Positions 1-8,924 of a stretch of DNA of 64,000 nucleotides are shown here, in pieces. A program made the translations under genes and the position numbers. The notes beneath the pieces are model-generated. The model was not told where the DNA came from. It searched no databases and saw only the letters and a program-made list of their open reading frames with translations. Numbering within the stretch: the first letter of the stretch is position 1; each line of letters begins with the position of its first letter. Source of the DNA: Pseudomonas knackmussii B13 (lineage in GTDB: Bacteria; Pseudomonadota; Gammaproteobacteria; Pseudomonadales; Pseudomonadaceae); NCBI RefSeq assembly GCF_000689415.1, contig NZ_HG322950.1:124001-188000 (forward strand), in the 5' to 3' direction.

Positions 1-360
1 GACGCCGGCGCCAGCTGGCACCTGCCGCGGCTGATCGGCAGCGAAGCCGCCAAGCGCCTGCTGTTCCTCGACGAACTGTGGAACGCCGAACGCGCCCTGG
101 CCGCCGGCCTGGTCGGTGAAGTCATCGCCGACGAGCAACTGCTCGACGCCGTGGGTGAATTCGCCGCGCGCCTGGCCGCCGGCCCGACCTTCGCCTTCGC
201 CCAGACCAAACGCCTGATCCGCGACGGCGCCAACCGCTCGCTGGCCCAGCAGCTGGAAGCCGAACAGGCCGCCGGCCTGCTCTGCGGCCGCAGCGAGGAT
301 GCCGCCGAAGCCCTGCGCGCCGTGGCCGACAAACGTTCCCCCCAATTCAAAGGCCGCTGA
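1..360 (+). CDS. Enoyl-CoA hydratase/isomerase family protein, C-terminal part
   Basis: Open reading frame entering from the left edge and ending in TGA at 358-360; only the last 119 residues are present. The pattern of hydrophobic and charged residues (LIGSEAAKRLLFLDE, then AERALAAGLVGEVI, then GPTFAFAQTKRLIRDG) is that of the C-terminal half of crotonase-fold enoyl-CoA hydratases, where the trimerisation helices lie. The family hydrates 2-enoyl-CoA in beta-oxidation-like pathways. It is followed after 16 bases by an acyl-CoA dehydrogenase, so the two are very likely one operon. The oxyanion-hole region is outside the window, so activity cannot be judged. Confidence 0.85.
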   Translation, partial: DAGASWHLPRLIGSEAAKRLLFLDELWNAERALAAGLVGEVIADEQLLDAVGEFAARLAAGPTFAFAQTKRLIRDGANRSLAQQLEAEQAAGLLCGRSEDAAEALRAVADKRSPQFKGR

Positions 361-376
361 GCGGCGAGGTGATTCC

Positions 377-1537
377 ATGGACTTCAAACTGACCCAGGAA
401 CAGGAAATGCTCGTCGAGGCGGTCAAGGCCTTCGTCGAGAAGGAACTGCTGCCCCACGAGGAAGAAGTGGACCGCGCCGACGCCGTGTCCCCGGAGCTCG
501 CCGCGCAGATTCGCGGCAAGGCCATCGCCGCCGGCTTCTACGCCTTCAACATGCCCGAGGAAGTCGGTGGCGGCGGCCTCGACTACCTGTCCCAGGCGCT
601 GGTCGAGCGCGAGCTGTCCAAGGTCTCCTGGGCGCTGCACGTGTTCGTCGCGCGGCCCTCGAAGATCCTCATGGCGTGCAAGGGCGAGCAGATCCAGGAC
701 TACCTGCTGCCGGTGGTGCAAGGCGAGAAGATCGACTGCTTCGCCCTCACCGAGCCGGGCGCCGGTTCCGACGCCAACTCGATCAAGACCCGCGCCGTGC
801 GTGACGGCGACGACTTCGTGCTGAACGGCGCCAAGCACTTCATCAGCCACGCCGGCCACGCCGACTTCGCCATCGTCTTCGCGGTGACCGACAGCTACGA
901 GCGCAACGGCAAGAAGCGCAACGCCGTGACCGCCTTCCTGGTCGACAAGGGCACCCCGGGCATGACCGTGCGCCGTGGCCCGCGCTGCGTCAGCAACAAG
1001 GGCTACCACACCTACGAAATCTTCTTCGACGACTGCCGCGTGCCGGCCTCCAAGGTCCTCGGCGAAGTCGACAAGGGCTGGGAAGTGGCCAACGCCTGGC
1101 TCACCGCCGGCCGCGTGATGGTCGCCGCCAACTGCGTCGGCCAGGCCCAGCGCGCGCTGGACCTGGCGCTGCAGTGGTCGGCCGACCGCAAGCAGTTCGG
1201 CCAGGCCATCGGCAGCTACCAGGGCATCTCCTTCAAGCTCGCCGACATGGCCACGCAGATCCGCGCCGCCGAGCTGATGACCCTGCACACCGCCTGGAAG
1301 ATGGACCAGGGCAGCATGACCGACGGCGAGGCCGGCATGGCCAAGCTGTTCGCCAGCGAAGTGCTGGGCAAGGTCGCCGACGAAACCGTGCAGATCTTCG
1401 GCGGCATGGGCCTGATGGACGAAGGCCCGGTGGAACGCATCTGGCGTAACGCGCGCATCGAGCGCATCTGGGAAGGCACCTCGGAAATCCAGCGCCACAT
1501 CATTTCCCGCGAACTGCTGCGCCCGCTGCTGCGTTGA
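377..1537 (+). CDS. Acyl-CoA dehydrogenase
   Basis: 386-residue FAD-dependent acyl-CoA dehydrogenase, full family length. The ATG at 377 is chosen because MDFKLTQEQ is the usual beginning of the family and GGCGAGG lies just upstream; an in-frame ATG at 299 would run back into the preceding gene. Visible signatures are FALTEPGAGSD (FAD and substrate contact) near residue 125 and RIWEGTSEIQR near the C-terminus, with the likely catalytic base Glu at about residue 366. It oxidises an acyl-CoA to the 2-enoyl-CoA, which the upstream hydratase would hydrate. Neighbouring aru genes suggest a substrate from amino-acid breakdown, but the substrate cannot be read from the sequence. Confidence 0.93.
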   Translation: MDFKLTQEQEMLVEAVKAFVEKELLPHEEEVDRADAVSPELAAQIRGKAIAAGFYAFNMPEEVGGGGLDYLSQALVERELSKVSWALHVFVARPSKILMACKGEQIQDYLLPVVQGEKIDCFALTEPGAGSDANSIKTRAVRDGDDFVLNGAKHFISHAGHADFAIVFAVTDSYERNGKKRNAVTAFLVDKGTPGMTVRRGPRCVSNKGYHTYEIFFDDCRVPASKVLGEVDKGWEVANAWLTAGRVMVAANCVGQAQRALDLALQWSADRKQFGQAIGSYQGISFKLADMATQIRAAELMTLHTAWKMDQGSMTDGEAGMAKLFASEVLGKVADETVQIFGGMGLMDEGPVERIWRNARIERIWEGTSEIQRHIISRELLRPLLR

Positions 1538-1549
1538 TCGGTGATCGCC

Positions 1550-3640
1550 ATGAGCCAACGTGAAAACCTCAAGCGCCTGCTGGCCCCGAAGCACCTGGCC
1601 TTCATCGGCGGCCGCAGCATGGCGCGCGCGCTCAAGCGCTGCGCCGAAGGCGGCTTTGCCGGCCAGATGTGGCTGGTCAACCCGCAATACGACGAACTCG
1701 AAGGCGTGCCCTGCGTGCGCAGCATTGCCGAACTGCCGGAAGGCCCGGACGCGGTGTTCGTCGCCACCAACCGCGACCTGACCCTGCAGGCCGTCGCCGA
1801 ACTGGCCGCCAAGGGCGCCGGCGGCGCCATCTGCTACGCCTCCGGCTTCGCCGAGACCGGTGCCGAGGGCGAAGCCCTGCAGGCGCGCCTGCTCGAAGCG
1901 GCCGGCGACATGGCCCTGCTCGGCCCGAACTGCTACGGCCTGCTCGACTACCTGCACGGGTCGGCCCTGTGGCCGGTGGCCCACGGCGGGCACATCGTCG
2001 AGAAGGGCGTGGCGGTGCTGACCCAGAGCGGCAACTTTGCCTACAACCTGTCGATGAGCGACCGCTCGCTGCCGATCGCCTACATGGCCTCGGTGGGCAA
2101 CCAGGCGCAGCTGGGCGTTTCCGAACTGATGGACGTACTGCTCGACGAGCCGCGCGTCACCGCCATCGGCCTGCACCTGGAAGGGCTGAAGAACGTCCCC
2201 GGATTCGCCCGCGCAGCCCACAAGGCGCTGCAGAAGGGCATCCCGATCATCGCCCTGAAGACCGGCGTGTCGCAGATCGGCGCGGAACTCGCGCTCAGCC
2301 ACACCAGCTCGCTGGCCGGCTCCGACGCACTCTACGATGCGCTCTTCGATCGCCTCGGCGTGATCCGTGTAAGCGGCCCGGTGAGCTTCATCGAAACCCT
2401 CAAGGCCGCCGCCTGCGGCAACCTGCCGGCCGGCCCGAGCCTGGCCGCGCTGGCCTGCTCCGGCGGCGACGCCGGGCTGATTGCCGACTACGCCGAACGC
2501 AACGGCCTGAGCCTGCCCAAGCTGGTCGAAGCGCAGCGCACCGAGCTGGCCCAGGTGCTGCCGGACTACGCCAACATCGCCAACCCGCTGGACTTCACCA
2601 CCGCCATCTGGGGCGACGGTCCGGCGCTGGACAGGATGCTCGACAGCGCTCTGCAAACCGAAGCCGACGCCGCGCTGCTGGTGCTCGATTACCCGGGCGA
2701 AGAGACCGGCGAACGTCCGCAATGCGACCTGCTGCTGGAGCTGTACTGCGCGGCGCTGAAGCGCCACGACAAGGTCGGCTTCATCGCCTCGGCGCTGCCC
2801 GAACTGCTGCCAGCGCATGCCCGCGAACTGCTGCACGGCCACGGCGTCGCCGCACTGCAAGGCGTGGAAGACGGCCTCGCCGCCTGGGGCCGCATCGCCC
2901 ACTACCGTCAGCGCCGCGAGGTGCTGCTGGCGCGTGGTGAAGCGGCGCTCGTGCCGTTGTGCCCGCAAGCGCTGGAAGGCCAGGGCCGCCTGCTCGACGA
3001 GTGGCAATCCAAGCAACTGCTGAAGCCCTTCGGCCTGCCGCTGCCGGCCGCCGTGCTGAGCACTCCTGGCCAGGCCCGCGAGGCTGCCGCCGACCTCGGC
3101 TATCCGCTGGTGCTCAAGGCGGTCAGCGCCGACCTGCCGCACAAGACCGAAGCCGGTGGCGTGGCGCTCAACCTGCGCAACGAGGCGGCCCTGGAAGCAG
3201 CGTTGTTCGACATGCGCGAGAACCTGGCGAAGCACGCGCCCAATGTGGCCTTCGACCAGGTCCTGCTGGAGCGCATGGCGAGCCCGCCGCTGGCCGAGCT
3301 GATCGTCGGCATCAAGCGCGAGGTTGGCTTCGGCCTGGCCCTGGTGCTGGGCGCCGGCGGCATTCTCGTCGAGCTGCTCAAGGACAGCCGCAGCCTGCTG
3401 CTGCCGACCACCGACGCGGCCATCCGCGACGCCCTGCACAGCCTGCGCAGCGCGCCGCTGCTCACCGGCTTCCGCGGTCGTCCGGCGGTGGACATGGACA
3501 AGCTGGTCGATGCCATCCGCGCGGTGGCCGACTTCGCCTGCGAGCACGCCGACAGCCTGGTGGAACTGGACGTCAACCCGCTGCTGGTGAACGCCGAAGG
3601 CGCGGTCGCGGTAGACGCCCTGGTTCGTACTGCCGAATGA
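1550..3640 (+). CDS. Acyl-CoA synthetase (ADP-forming type)
   Basis: 696 residues with the domain order of ADP/NDP-forming acyl-CoA synthetases. There is an N-terminal CoA-binding domain (GGRSMARALKRCAEGG, then VNPQYDELEG). The central ligase domain carries the phosphohistidine loop LALSHTSSLAGSD around residue 250. The C-terminal ATP-grasp part includes PLVLKAVSADLPHKTEAGGV and VLGAGGILVELLKD. The family makes acyl-CoA from a free acid and CoA with ATP hydrolysed to ADP. The start is uncertain between ATG 1550 and GTG 1541; the ATG gives the natural N-terminus. It lies 12 bases after the acyl-CoA dehydrogenase, consistent with an activation-dehydrogenation-hydration set for one carboxylic acid. 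Confidence 0.88.
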   Translation: MSQRENLKRLLAPKHLAFIGGRSMARALKRCAEGGFAGQMWLVNPQYDELEGVPCVRSIAELPEGPDAVFVATNRDLTLQAVAELAAKGAGGAICYASGFAETGAEGEALQARLLEAAGDMALLGPNCYGLLDYLHGSALWPVAHGGHIVEKGVAVLTQSGNFAYNLSMSDRSLPIAYMASVGNQAQLGVSELMDVLLDEPRVTAIGLHLEGLKNVPGFARAAHKALQKGIPIIALKTGVSQIGAELALSHTSSLAGSDALYDALFDRLGVIRVSGPVSFIETLKAAACGNLPAGPSLAALACSGGDAGLIADYAERNGLSLPKLVEAQRTELAQVLPDYANIANPLDFTTAIWGDGPALDRMLDSALQTEADAALLVLDYPGEETGERPQCDLLLELYCAALKRHDKVGFIASALPELLPAHARELLHGHGVAALQGVEDGLAAWGRIAHYRQRREVLLARGEAALVPLCPQALEGQGRLLDEWQSKQLLKPFGLPLPAAVLSTPGQAREAAADLGYPLVLKAVSADLPHKTEAGGVALNLRNEAALEAALFDMRENLAKHAPNVAFDQVLLERMASPPLAELIVGIKREVGFGLALVLGAGGILVELLKDSRSLLLPTTDAAIRDALHSLRSAPLLTGFRGRPAVDMDKLVDAIRAVADFACEHADSLVELDVNPLLVNAEGAVAVDALVRTAE

Positions 3641-3650
3641 AACATCCCCT

Positions 3651-3731
3651 GTAGGAGCGAGGGGGGCGCCTAGCCCTTGCTCGCGAACCCGACCCCGCTA
3701 CGGGGCTGTTTGCGAGCAAGCTCGCTCCTGC
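3651..3731. repeat. REP-type palindrome, insertion-bearing variant
   Basis: The left arm starts GTAGGAGCGAGGGGGGCGCC and the right arm ends TGCGAGCAAGCTCGCTCCTG. It belongs to the Pseudomonas REP family found several times in the window. Like the copies near 50860 and 62320, one arm carries an extra GC-rich block with the core CTAGGCGCC. It separates the acyl-CoA genes from aruI and could form an mRNA hairpin there. Confidence 0.8.
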
Positions 3732-3755
3732 GAAATAACGATTCGAGGAGTGAAC

Positions 3756-5366
3756 ATGCAGAACAACAACACCCTCACCGGCGGCCAGGCCCTGGTCCGC
3801 CTGCTCGCCAACTACGGCGTCGACACCGTATTCGGCATCCCCGGCGTACACACCCTGGAGCTCTATCGCGGCCTGCCCGGCAGTGGCATCCGCCATGTGC
3901 TGACCCGCCACGAGCAGGGTGCCGGCTTCATGGCCGACGGCTACGCGCGCGTGAGCGGCAAGCCCGGCGTGGCCTTCATCATCACCGGTCCGGGCGTGAC
4001 CAATGCCGCTACCGCCATCGGCCAGGCCTATGCCGACTCCATCCCGATGCTGGTGATTTCCAGCGTCAACCACACCGCCAGCCTGGGCAAAGGCTGGGGC
4101 TGCCTGCACGAGACCCAGGACCAGCGCGCCATGACCGCGCCCATCACAGCGTTCTCGGCCGTTGCCTTGAGCGCAGAGGATTTGCCCGAGCTGATCGCCC
4201 GCGCCTACGCGGTGTTCGACAGCGAGCGCCCGCGCCCGGTGCACATCTCGGTACCGCTCGATGTACTCGCCGCACCCATCGCCCGCGACTGGACCAACGA
4301 AGTCGTGCGCCGCGCCGGCCGTGGTCTGCCGAGCGCCGATGCGCTGCGTCAGGCTGTGGATAAGCTCGCTGCCGCCAAGCGCCCGATGATCATCGCCGGC
4401 GGCGGTGCACTGCATGCCGCCGACGCCCTGGCTGCGCTCAGCGAGCGTCTGGCCGCGCCGCTGTTCACCAGCGTCGCCGGCAAGGGCCTGCTGGCGCCGG
4501 AAGCACCGCTCGCCGCTGGTGCCACGCTCTGCGTGCAGGCTGGTTGGGACATGATCGCCGAGGCCGACGTGGTCCTCGCCATCGGCACCGAGATGGCCGA
4601 CACCGATTACTGGTGCGAGCGTCTGCCGCTGACCGGCGAGGTGATCCGCGTCGATGTCGACTCGCGCAAGTTCAATGACTTCTACCCGAGTGCCGTGGCG
4701 CTGCTGGGCGATTCGAAAGCCACCGCCGAAGCGCTGCTCGCTGCGCTGCCGGCTGCTGCCCGTGATGCTTCCGGCGCCCGTGACCGCGTCGCCCAGCTGC
4801 GCAAGCAAATCGACGGCAGCCACGCGCCGCTGCAGCTTATCCACAAGGCGATCCTCGAACGCATCGCCAAGGTGCTGCCGGACAACGCCTTCATCGCCAG
4901 CGACATGACCCAGCTCGCCTACAGCGGCAACTACCTCTACCCGAGCAAGGCCCCGCGCGGCTGGCTGCACCCCACCGGCTACGGCACCCTCGGCTACGGC
5001 GTGCCCGCCGGCATCGGCGCCAAGTTCGGCGCGCCGGAGCGTCCGGGCCTGATCCTGGTGGGCGATGGCGGCTTCCTCTACACCGCGCAGGAACTGGCTA
5101 CCGCCACCGAGGAACTGGATAGCCCGCTGGTCGTGCTGCTGTGGAACAACGATGCGCTCGGGCAGATCCGCGACGACATGATCAGCCTCGACATCGAGCC
5201 CATCGGCGTCCTGCCGCGCAACCCGGACTTCGCCCTGTTGGCTCGCGCCTACGGCTGCGAAGTGCGTCAGCCGCAGAGCCTGGACGAGCTGGAGCGCGAG
5301 CTGTGCGAAGGCTTCGCCCACCCGGGCGTGACCCTCATCGAACTGAAACACGCCTGCGCGAAGTAG
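3756..5366 (+). CDS. aruI: AruI, 2-ketoarginine (5-guanidino-2-oxopentanoate) decarboxylase
   Basis: 536-residue thiamine-diphosphate enzyme of the acetolactate-synthase/benzoylformate-decarboxylase fold. The activating Glu lies in LTRHEQGAGFMADGYAR near residue 50, and the ThDP/Mg motif begins GDGGFLYTAQEL and ends WNN near residue 430. It is assigned as AruI because aruH follows directly in the same orientation. AruI removes CO2 from 2-ketoarginine to give 4-guanidinobutyraldehyde in the arginine transaminase pathway. The ATG at 3756 follows GAGGAG by 6 bases. A hairpin (5381-5400) lies between this gene and aruH. Confidence 0.9.
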   Translation: MQNNNTLTGGQALVRLLANYGVDTVFGIPGVHTLELYRGLPGSGIRHVLTRHEQGAGFMADGYARVSGKPGVAFIITGPGVTNAATAIGQAYADSIPMLVISSVNHTASLGKGWGCLHETQDQRAMTAPITAFSAVALSAEDLPELIARAYAVFDSERPRPVHISVPLDVLAAPIARDWTNEVVRRAGRGLPSADALRQAVDKLAAAKRPMIIAGGGALHAADALAALSERLAAPLFTSVAGKGLLAPEAPLAAGATLCVQAGWDMIAEADVVLAIGTEMADTDYWCERLPLTGEVIRVDVDSRKFNDFYPSAVALLGDSKATAEALLAALPAAARDASGARDRVAQLRKQIDGSHAPLQLIHKAILERIAKVLPDNAFIASDMTQLAYSGNYLYPSKAPRGWLHPTGYGTLGYGVPAGIGAKFGAPERPGLILVGDGGFLYTAQELATATEELDSPLVVLLWNNDALGQIRDDMISLDIEPIGVLPRNPDFALLARAYGCEVRQPQSLDELERELCEGFAHPGVTLIELKHACAK

Positions 5367-5380
5367 GCCCCGTTGCACCC

Positions 5381-5400
5381 GCCGGGGCCCAGGCCCCGGC
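5381..5400 (+). other. Intercistronic hairpin between aruI and aruH
   Basis: Perfect inverted repeat GCCGGGGCC / GGCCCCGGC separated by two bases, with no T-run after it. It sits 14 bases after the aruI stop and 20 before the aruH start. It is more likely an mRNA-processing or stability element than a terminator. Confidence 0.6.
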
Positions 5401-5420
5401 GCATTGAAGGACTCCCCCTC

Positions 5421-6611
5421 ATGCGCTTCTCGAACTTCACCCAACGCATCGCCGGCGACGGCGCTGCCGCCTGGGACATCCACTACCGCGCCCTGGCGCG
5501 CATGGAGCAGGGCGACGACATCCTCCTGCTGTCGGTCGGCGACCCCGACTTCGACACCCCGGCGCCCATCGTGCAGTCGGCCATCGACAGCCTGCTCAGC
5601 GGCAACACCCACTACTCCGACGTGCGCGGCAAGCGCGGCCTGCGCGAAGCCATCGCCCGCCGCCACACGCAGCGCAGTGGCCAGGCCGTGGACGCGAACA
5701 ACGTCGTGGTGCTGGCCGGCGCACAGTGCGCGCTTTATGCCGTTGCGCAATGCGTACTGAATCCGGGCGACGAGGTGATAGTCGCCGAGCCCATGTACGT
5801 CACCTATGAAGCGGTGTTCGGTGCCTGCGGCGCCAAGGTCGTGCCGGTGTCGGTGCGCTCCGAGCACGGCTTCCGCGTGCAGGCCGAGGACGTGGCGAAA
5901 CTCATCACCCCGCGCACCCGCGCCATCGCCATGAACAGCCCGCACAACCCCTCAGGCGCCAGCCTGCCGCGCGCCACCTGGGAGGCCTTGGCCGCGCTGT
6001 GCGTCGAACATGACCTGTGGATGATTTCCGACGAGGTCTACAGCGAGCTGATCTTCGACGGCGAGCACGTCAGCCCGGCCAGCCTGCCAGGCATGGCCGA
6101 GCGCACCGCGACCCTCAACAGCCTGTCCAAGTCCCACGCCATGACCGGTTGGCGGCTGGGCTGGGTGGTCGGTTCCGAAGCGCTCTGCGGGCACCTGGAA
6201 AACCTCGCCCTGTGCATGCTCTACGGCTTGCCGGACTTCATCCAGGATGCCGCCTGCACCGCCCTGGAAGCGCAGCTGCCGGAACTGGAAGCCATGCGCG
6301 AGGCCTACCGCCAGCGCCGCGATCTGGTCCTCGACTGCCTGCAGGACTGCGTCGGCCTGCGCGCCCTGCGTCCGGACGGCGGCATGTTCGTGATGGTCGA
6401 CATCCGCCCCACCGGCCTCTCGGCGCAAGCGTTCGCCGACTTGCTGCTGGATCGCTTCGGCGTCTCGGTGCTGGCCGGCGAAGCCTTCGGCCCCAGCGCT
6501 GCCGGACACATCCGCCTGGGCCTGGTGCTCGGCGCCGCGCCGCTGCGCGAAGCCTGCCGCCGTATCGCCCTGTGCGCCGCCGAACTCTTGCAGGAGAAAC
6601 GCTATGCATGA
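5421..6611 (+). CDS. aruH: AruH, arginine:pyruvate transaminase
   Basis: 396-residue fold-type I aminotransferase, matching my memory of P. aeruginosa AruH almost residue for residue (RFSNFTQRIAGDGAAAWDI at the start, VLAGEAFGPSAAGHIRLGL near the end). The PLP lysine is K237 in SLSKSHAMTGWR, and NSPHNPSGA and SDEVYSEL are the conserved cofactor contacts. It transfers the alpha-amino group of arginine to pyruvate, giving 2-ketoarginine and alanine. GAAGGA precedes ATG 5421 by about 10 bases. The 3' end overlaps the next gene by 8 bases, indicating translational coupling. Confidence 0.95.
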   Translation: MRFSNFTQRIAGDGAAAWDIHYRALARMEQGDDILLLSVGDPDFDTPAPIVQSAIDSLLSGNTHYSDVRGKRGLREAIARRHTQRSGQAVDANNVVVLAGAQCALYAVAQCVLNPGDEVIVAEPMYVTYEAVFGACGAKVVPVSVRSEHGFRVQAEDVAKLITPRTRAIAMNSPHNPSGASLPRATWEALAALCVEHDLWMISDEVYSELIFDGEHVSPASLPGMAERTATLNSLSKSHAMTGWRLGWVVGSEALCGHLENLALCMLYGLPDFIQDAACTALEAQLPELEAMREAYRQRRDLVLDCLQDCVGLRALRPDGGMFVMVDIRPTGLSAQAFADLLLDRFGVSVLAGEAFGPSAAGHIRLGLVLGAAPLREACRRIALCAAELLQEKRYA

Positions 6612-8022
6612 CCGCCTGAAGCTCTACATCGACGGGGCCTGGGTGGCGCCCCAAGGGCAGGGCCTGGCCGAGGTGCAGAACCCGGCCACCGAGGAAGTCA
6701 TCGGCCGCGTACCGCTGGGCGCCGAAGCCGACGTGAACCGCGCGGTGGACGCCGCGCGCCGCGCATTCCCGGCCTGGTCGACTACGCCGTCCCACGTGCG
6801 CGCCGGCTACATCCGCGCCCTGGCCGAACAGCTGAAAGCACGCGCCGACGAGATGGCCGCGCTGATCACCGCCGAACTGGGCATGCCGGTGCAGTGGTGC
6901 CGCATGGTGCAGGTCGACGGTCCGATCGAGGGCCTGGAAAGTTACGCGCCTCTGGCTGCTCACATGGACGAAGTGCGCGAGGTCGGCAACTCGCTGATCG
7001 TGAAGGAAGCGGTCGGCGTCTGCGCCTTCATCAACCCCTGGAACTACCCGCTGCATCAACTGATCGGCAAGCTCGCCCCGGCCCTGGCCGCCGGCTGCAC
7101 CGTGGTGGTGAAGCCGAGCCAGGACACTCCGCTGCACGCCTTCCTGCTGGCCGAGATGATCGACGCCATCGGCCTGCCGGCCGGGGTGTTCAACCTGGTC
7201 AGCGGCCCCGGCTCGAAGGTCGGCGAGGCGCTGTCGCGGCATCCCGATGTGGACATGGTGTCCTTCACCGGGTCGACCACTGCAGGCATTCGCGTGTCCG
7301 AGGCTGCGGCGCCGACGGTCAAGCGCGTGTGCCTGGAGCTGGGCGGCAAGTCGCCGTTCCTGATCACCGCTGATGCCGATCTCGCAGCCGCCGTGCGCCA
7401 TGGTGTGCAGGACGTGATGATCAACTCCGGGCAGACCTGCACTGCGCTGACCCGCATGCTGCTGCCGGCCAGCCGTTACGCCGAAGCACTGGAAATCGCC
7501 CGTGCCGAAGCCGAGGCGTTGAAGCTCGGCGACCCGCTGGATGCGGACAGCTTCCTCGGCCCGATGTGCTCGGCCGGCCAGCGCCGCACCGTGCTGGACT
7601 ACATCCGCATCGGCCAGGAAGAGGGTGCGCGCCTGATCTGCGGTGGCGCTGATCGCCCCTTCGGCCTGGAGCGCGGCCACTACGTGCAGCCGACGGTGTT
7701 CGCCGACGTGAACAACCAGATGCGCATCGCCCGCGAGGAAATCTTCGGCCCGGTGCTCTGCCTGATTCCCTACGCCGACGAAGCCGAAGCCCTGCAGATC
7801 GCCAACGACTCGCCGTTCGGCCTGTCCAGCGCGGTCTGGGCCGGCGACCGCGAAGACGGCCTGCGCCTCGCCCGGCAGATGCGCGCCGGCCAATGCTTCG
7901 TCAACGGTGGTGCCTTCAACTACCGCGCGCCCTTTGGCGGCTACAAGCAGTCCGGTAACGGCCGCGAATGGGGCGAGCAGGGCTTGCACGAGTTCGTCGA
8001 GCTCAAGGCCATCCAGCTCTGA
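6604..8022 (+). CDS. NAD(P)-dependent aldehyde dehydrogenase, probable 4-guanidinobutyraldehyde dehydrogenase
   Basis: 472 residues, complete ALDH superfamily member. Catalytic Cys279 is in NSGQTCTALTRM, general base Glu245 in LELGGKS, oxyanion Asn147 in NPWNYPL, and the cofactor loop is FTGSTTAG. The start ATG overlaps the end of aruH. AruI releases 4-guanidinobutyraldehyde, so oxidation to 4-guanidinobutyrate is the obvious job. The family assignment is certain; the substrate is inferred from position. No guanidinobutyrase (ureohydrolase) gene is present in the window for the following step. Confidence 0.9.
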   Translation: MHDRLKLYIDGAWVAPQGQGLAEVQNPATEEVIGRVPLGAEADVNRAVDAARRAFPAWSTTPSHVRAGYIRALAEQLKARADEMAALITAELGMPVQWCRMVQVDGPIEGLESYAPLAAHMDEVREVGNSLIVKEAVGVCAFINPWNYPLHQLIGKLAPALAAGCTVVVKPSQDTPLHAFLLAEMIDAIGLPAGVFNLVSGPGSKVGEALSRHPDVDMVSFTGSTTAGIRVSEAAAPTVKRVCLELGGKSPFLITADADLAAAVRHGVQDVMINSGQTCTALTRMLLPASRYAEALEIARAEAEALKLGDPLDADSFLGPMCSAGQRRTVLDYIRIGQEEGARLICGGADRPFGLERGHYVQPTVFADVNNQMRIAREEIFGPVLCLIPYADEAEALQIANDSPFGLSSAVWAGDREDGLRLARQMRAGQCFVNGGAFNYRAPFGGYKQSGNGREWGEQGLHEFVELKAIQL

Positions 8023-8027
8023 AGTAC

Positions 8028-8048
8028 GGGGAGGGCAGGGCCCTCCCC
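8028..8048 (+). other. Intercistronic hairpin after aldehyde dehydrogenase
   Basis: GGGGAGGG / CCCTCCCC with a 5-base loop, 19 bases before the next start codon and without a T-run. It is comparable to the hairpins at 5381-5400 and 14505-14522, all between genes of one operon. A role in segmental mRNA stability is inferred. Confidence 0.55.
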
Positions 8049-8067
8049 TCAGCATCCAAGGATTCCC

Positions 8068-8772
8068 ATGAACGTACTCATCGTCCACGCCCACAACGAA
8101 CCCCAGTCCTTCAGCACCGCGCTGTACCAACTGGCCGAGGAAACCCTGCGCGGCCAGGGCCACGAGGTGAAGACCTCGGACCTCTACGCGATGAACTGGA
8201 ACCCGGTGGCCAGCGCCGCCGACTTCGGCAACCGCACCAACCCGGACTACCTGGTGTACGCCCTGGAACAGCGCGAAGGCGCCAAGGCCAAGACCATCGC
8301 TGCCGATATCCAGGGCGAGCTGGACAAGCTGCTCTGGGCGGACCTGGTGATCTTCAACTTCCCGATCTACTGGTTCTCCGCGCCGGCCATCCTCAAGGGC
8401 TGGTTCGACCGCGTGCTGGTCTCGGGCATCTGCTACGGCGGCAAGCGCTTCTACGACCAGGGCGGCCTGGCCGGCAAGAAAGCGCTGGTGACCGTGACCC
8501 TCGGCGGGCGCGACCACATGTTCGGCGAAGACGCGATCCACGGCCCGCTGGAAGACATGCTGCGGCCGATCCTGCGCGGCACCCTGGCCTACACCGGCAT
8601 GAGCGTGCTGCCGCCCTTCGTGGCCTGGCACGTGCCCTACATCAGCACCGAGGCGCGCCAGGACTTCCTGCGCCAGTACCAGGAGCGCCTGCAGCGCCTG
8701 GAGCAGGACCAGCCGCTGGAATTCGTGCGCCTGGATCAGTTCGACGAGCGCCTGTACCCGCTGCCGCGTTGA
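8068..8772 (+). CDS. Flavodoxin-fold NAD(P)H:quinone oxidoreductase
   Basis: 234 residues of the NQO1/KefF/MdaB family. The N-terminal FMN/FAD loop is VLIVHAHNEPQSFSTAL, and FNFPIYWFSAPAILKGWFDRV is the conserved flavin/quinone-site segment. Family members reduce quinones by two electrons and protect against quinone or electrophile stress. It is last in the aru-type cluster, behind a hairpin; as I recall, the same gene sits beside aruH in PAO1. A link to reactive aldehyde handling is plausible but unproven. Confidence 0.88.
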   Translation: MNVLIVHAHNEPQSFSTALYQLAEETLRGQGHEVKTSDLYAMNWNPVASAADFGNRTNPDYLVYALEQREGAKAKTIAADIQGELDKLLWADLVIFNFPIYWFSAPAILKGWFDRVLVSGICYGGKRFYDQGGLAGKKALVTVTLGGRDHMFGEDAIHGPLEDMLRPILRGTLAYTGMSVLPPFVAWHVPYISTEARQDFLRQYQERLQRLEQDQPLEFVRLDQFDERLYPLPR

Positions 8773-8780
8773 GCTGAGGC

Positions 8781-8814
8781 GGCGGATAACCGCTTCGCGG
8801 TTATTCGCCCTACG
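8781..8814. repeat. Short palindromic repeat (GGATAACC/GGTTATTCGCC type)
   Basis: GGCGGATAACCGCTTCGCGG followed by TTATTCGCCCTACG forms an imperfect hairpin. The same unit recurs at 62258-62288 and in variant form at 62205-62238, so it is a dispersed extragenic family distinct from the GTAGGAGCG type. Confidence 0.75.
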
Positions 8815-8830
8815 TTTCCGCCTGGATTCC

Positions 8831-8885
8831 CCCTGTAGGAGCGGCCCATGGCCGCGATTCGCGCGCATGGCGCGCTCCTACAGGG
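8831..8885. repeat. REP-type palindrome
   Basis: CCCTGTAGGAGCG (8831-8843) is exactly inverted as CGCTCCTACAGGG (8873-8885), with a GC-rich centre that can itself pair (GGCCCATGGCC; GCGCGCATGGCGCGC). It may also serve as the transcript end of the upstream cluster. Confidence 0.8.
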
Positions 8886-8924
8886 GTATTTCAGTGTCCG
8901 TGAACGGATAAGCGCGCCCACGAA

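Noticed and set aside
347..3547. Minus-strand open frame of 1066 codons opposite the acyl-CoA genes
   Set aside because: It is antisense to two well-supported genes, rich in His/Gln/Arg/Ala as expected for the complement of high-GC codons, and has no family motif.
3573..5945. Minus-strand open frame of 790 codons opposite aruI and aruH
   Set aside because: Shadow of aruI/aruH on the complementary strand; low-complexity composition and no motif.
6238..8868. Minus-strand open frame of 876 codons
   Set aside because: Antisense to the aldehyde dehydrogenase and quinone reductase genes; composition typical of a shadow frame.
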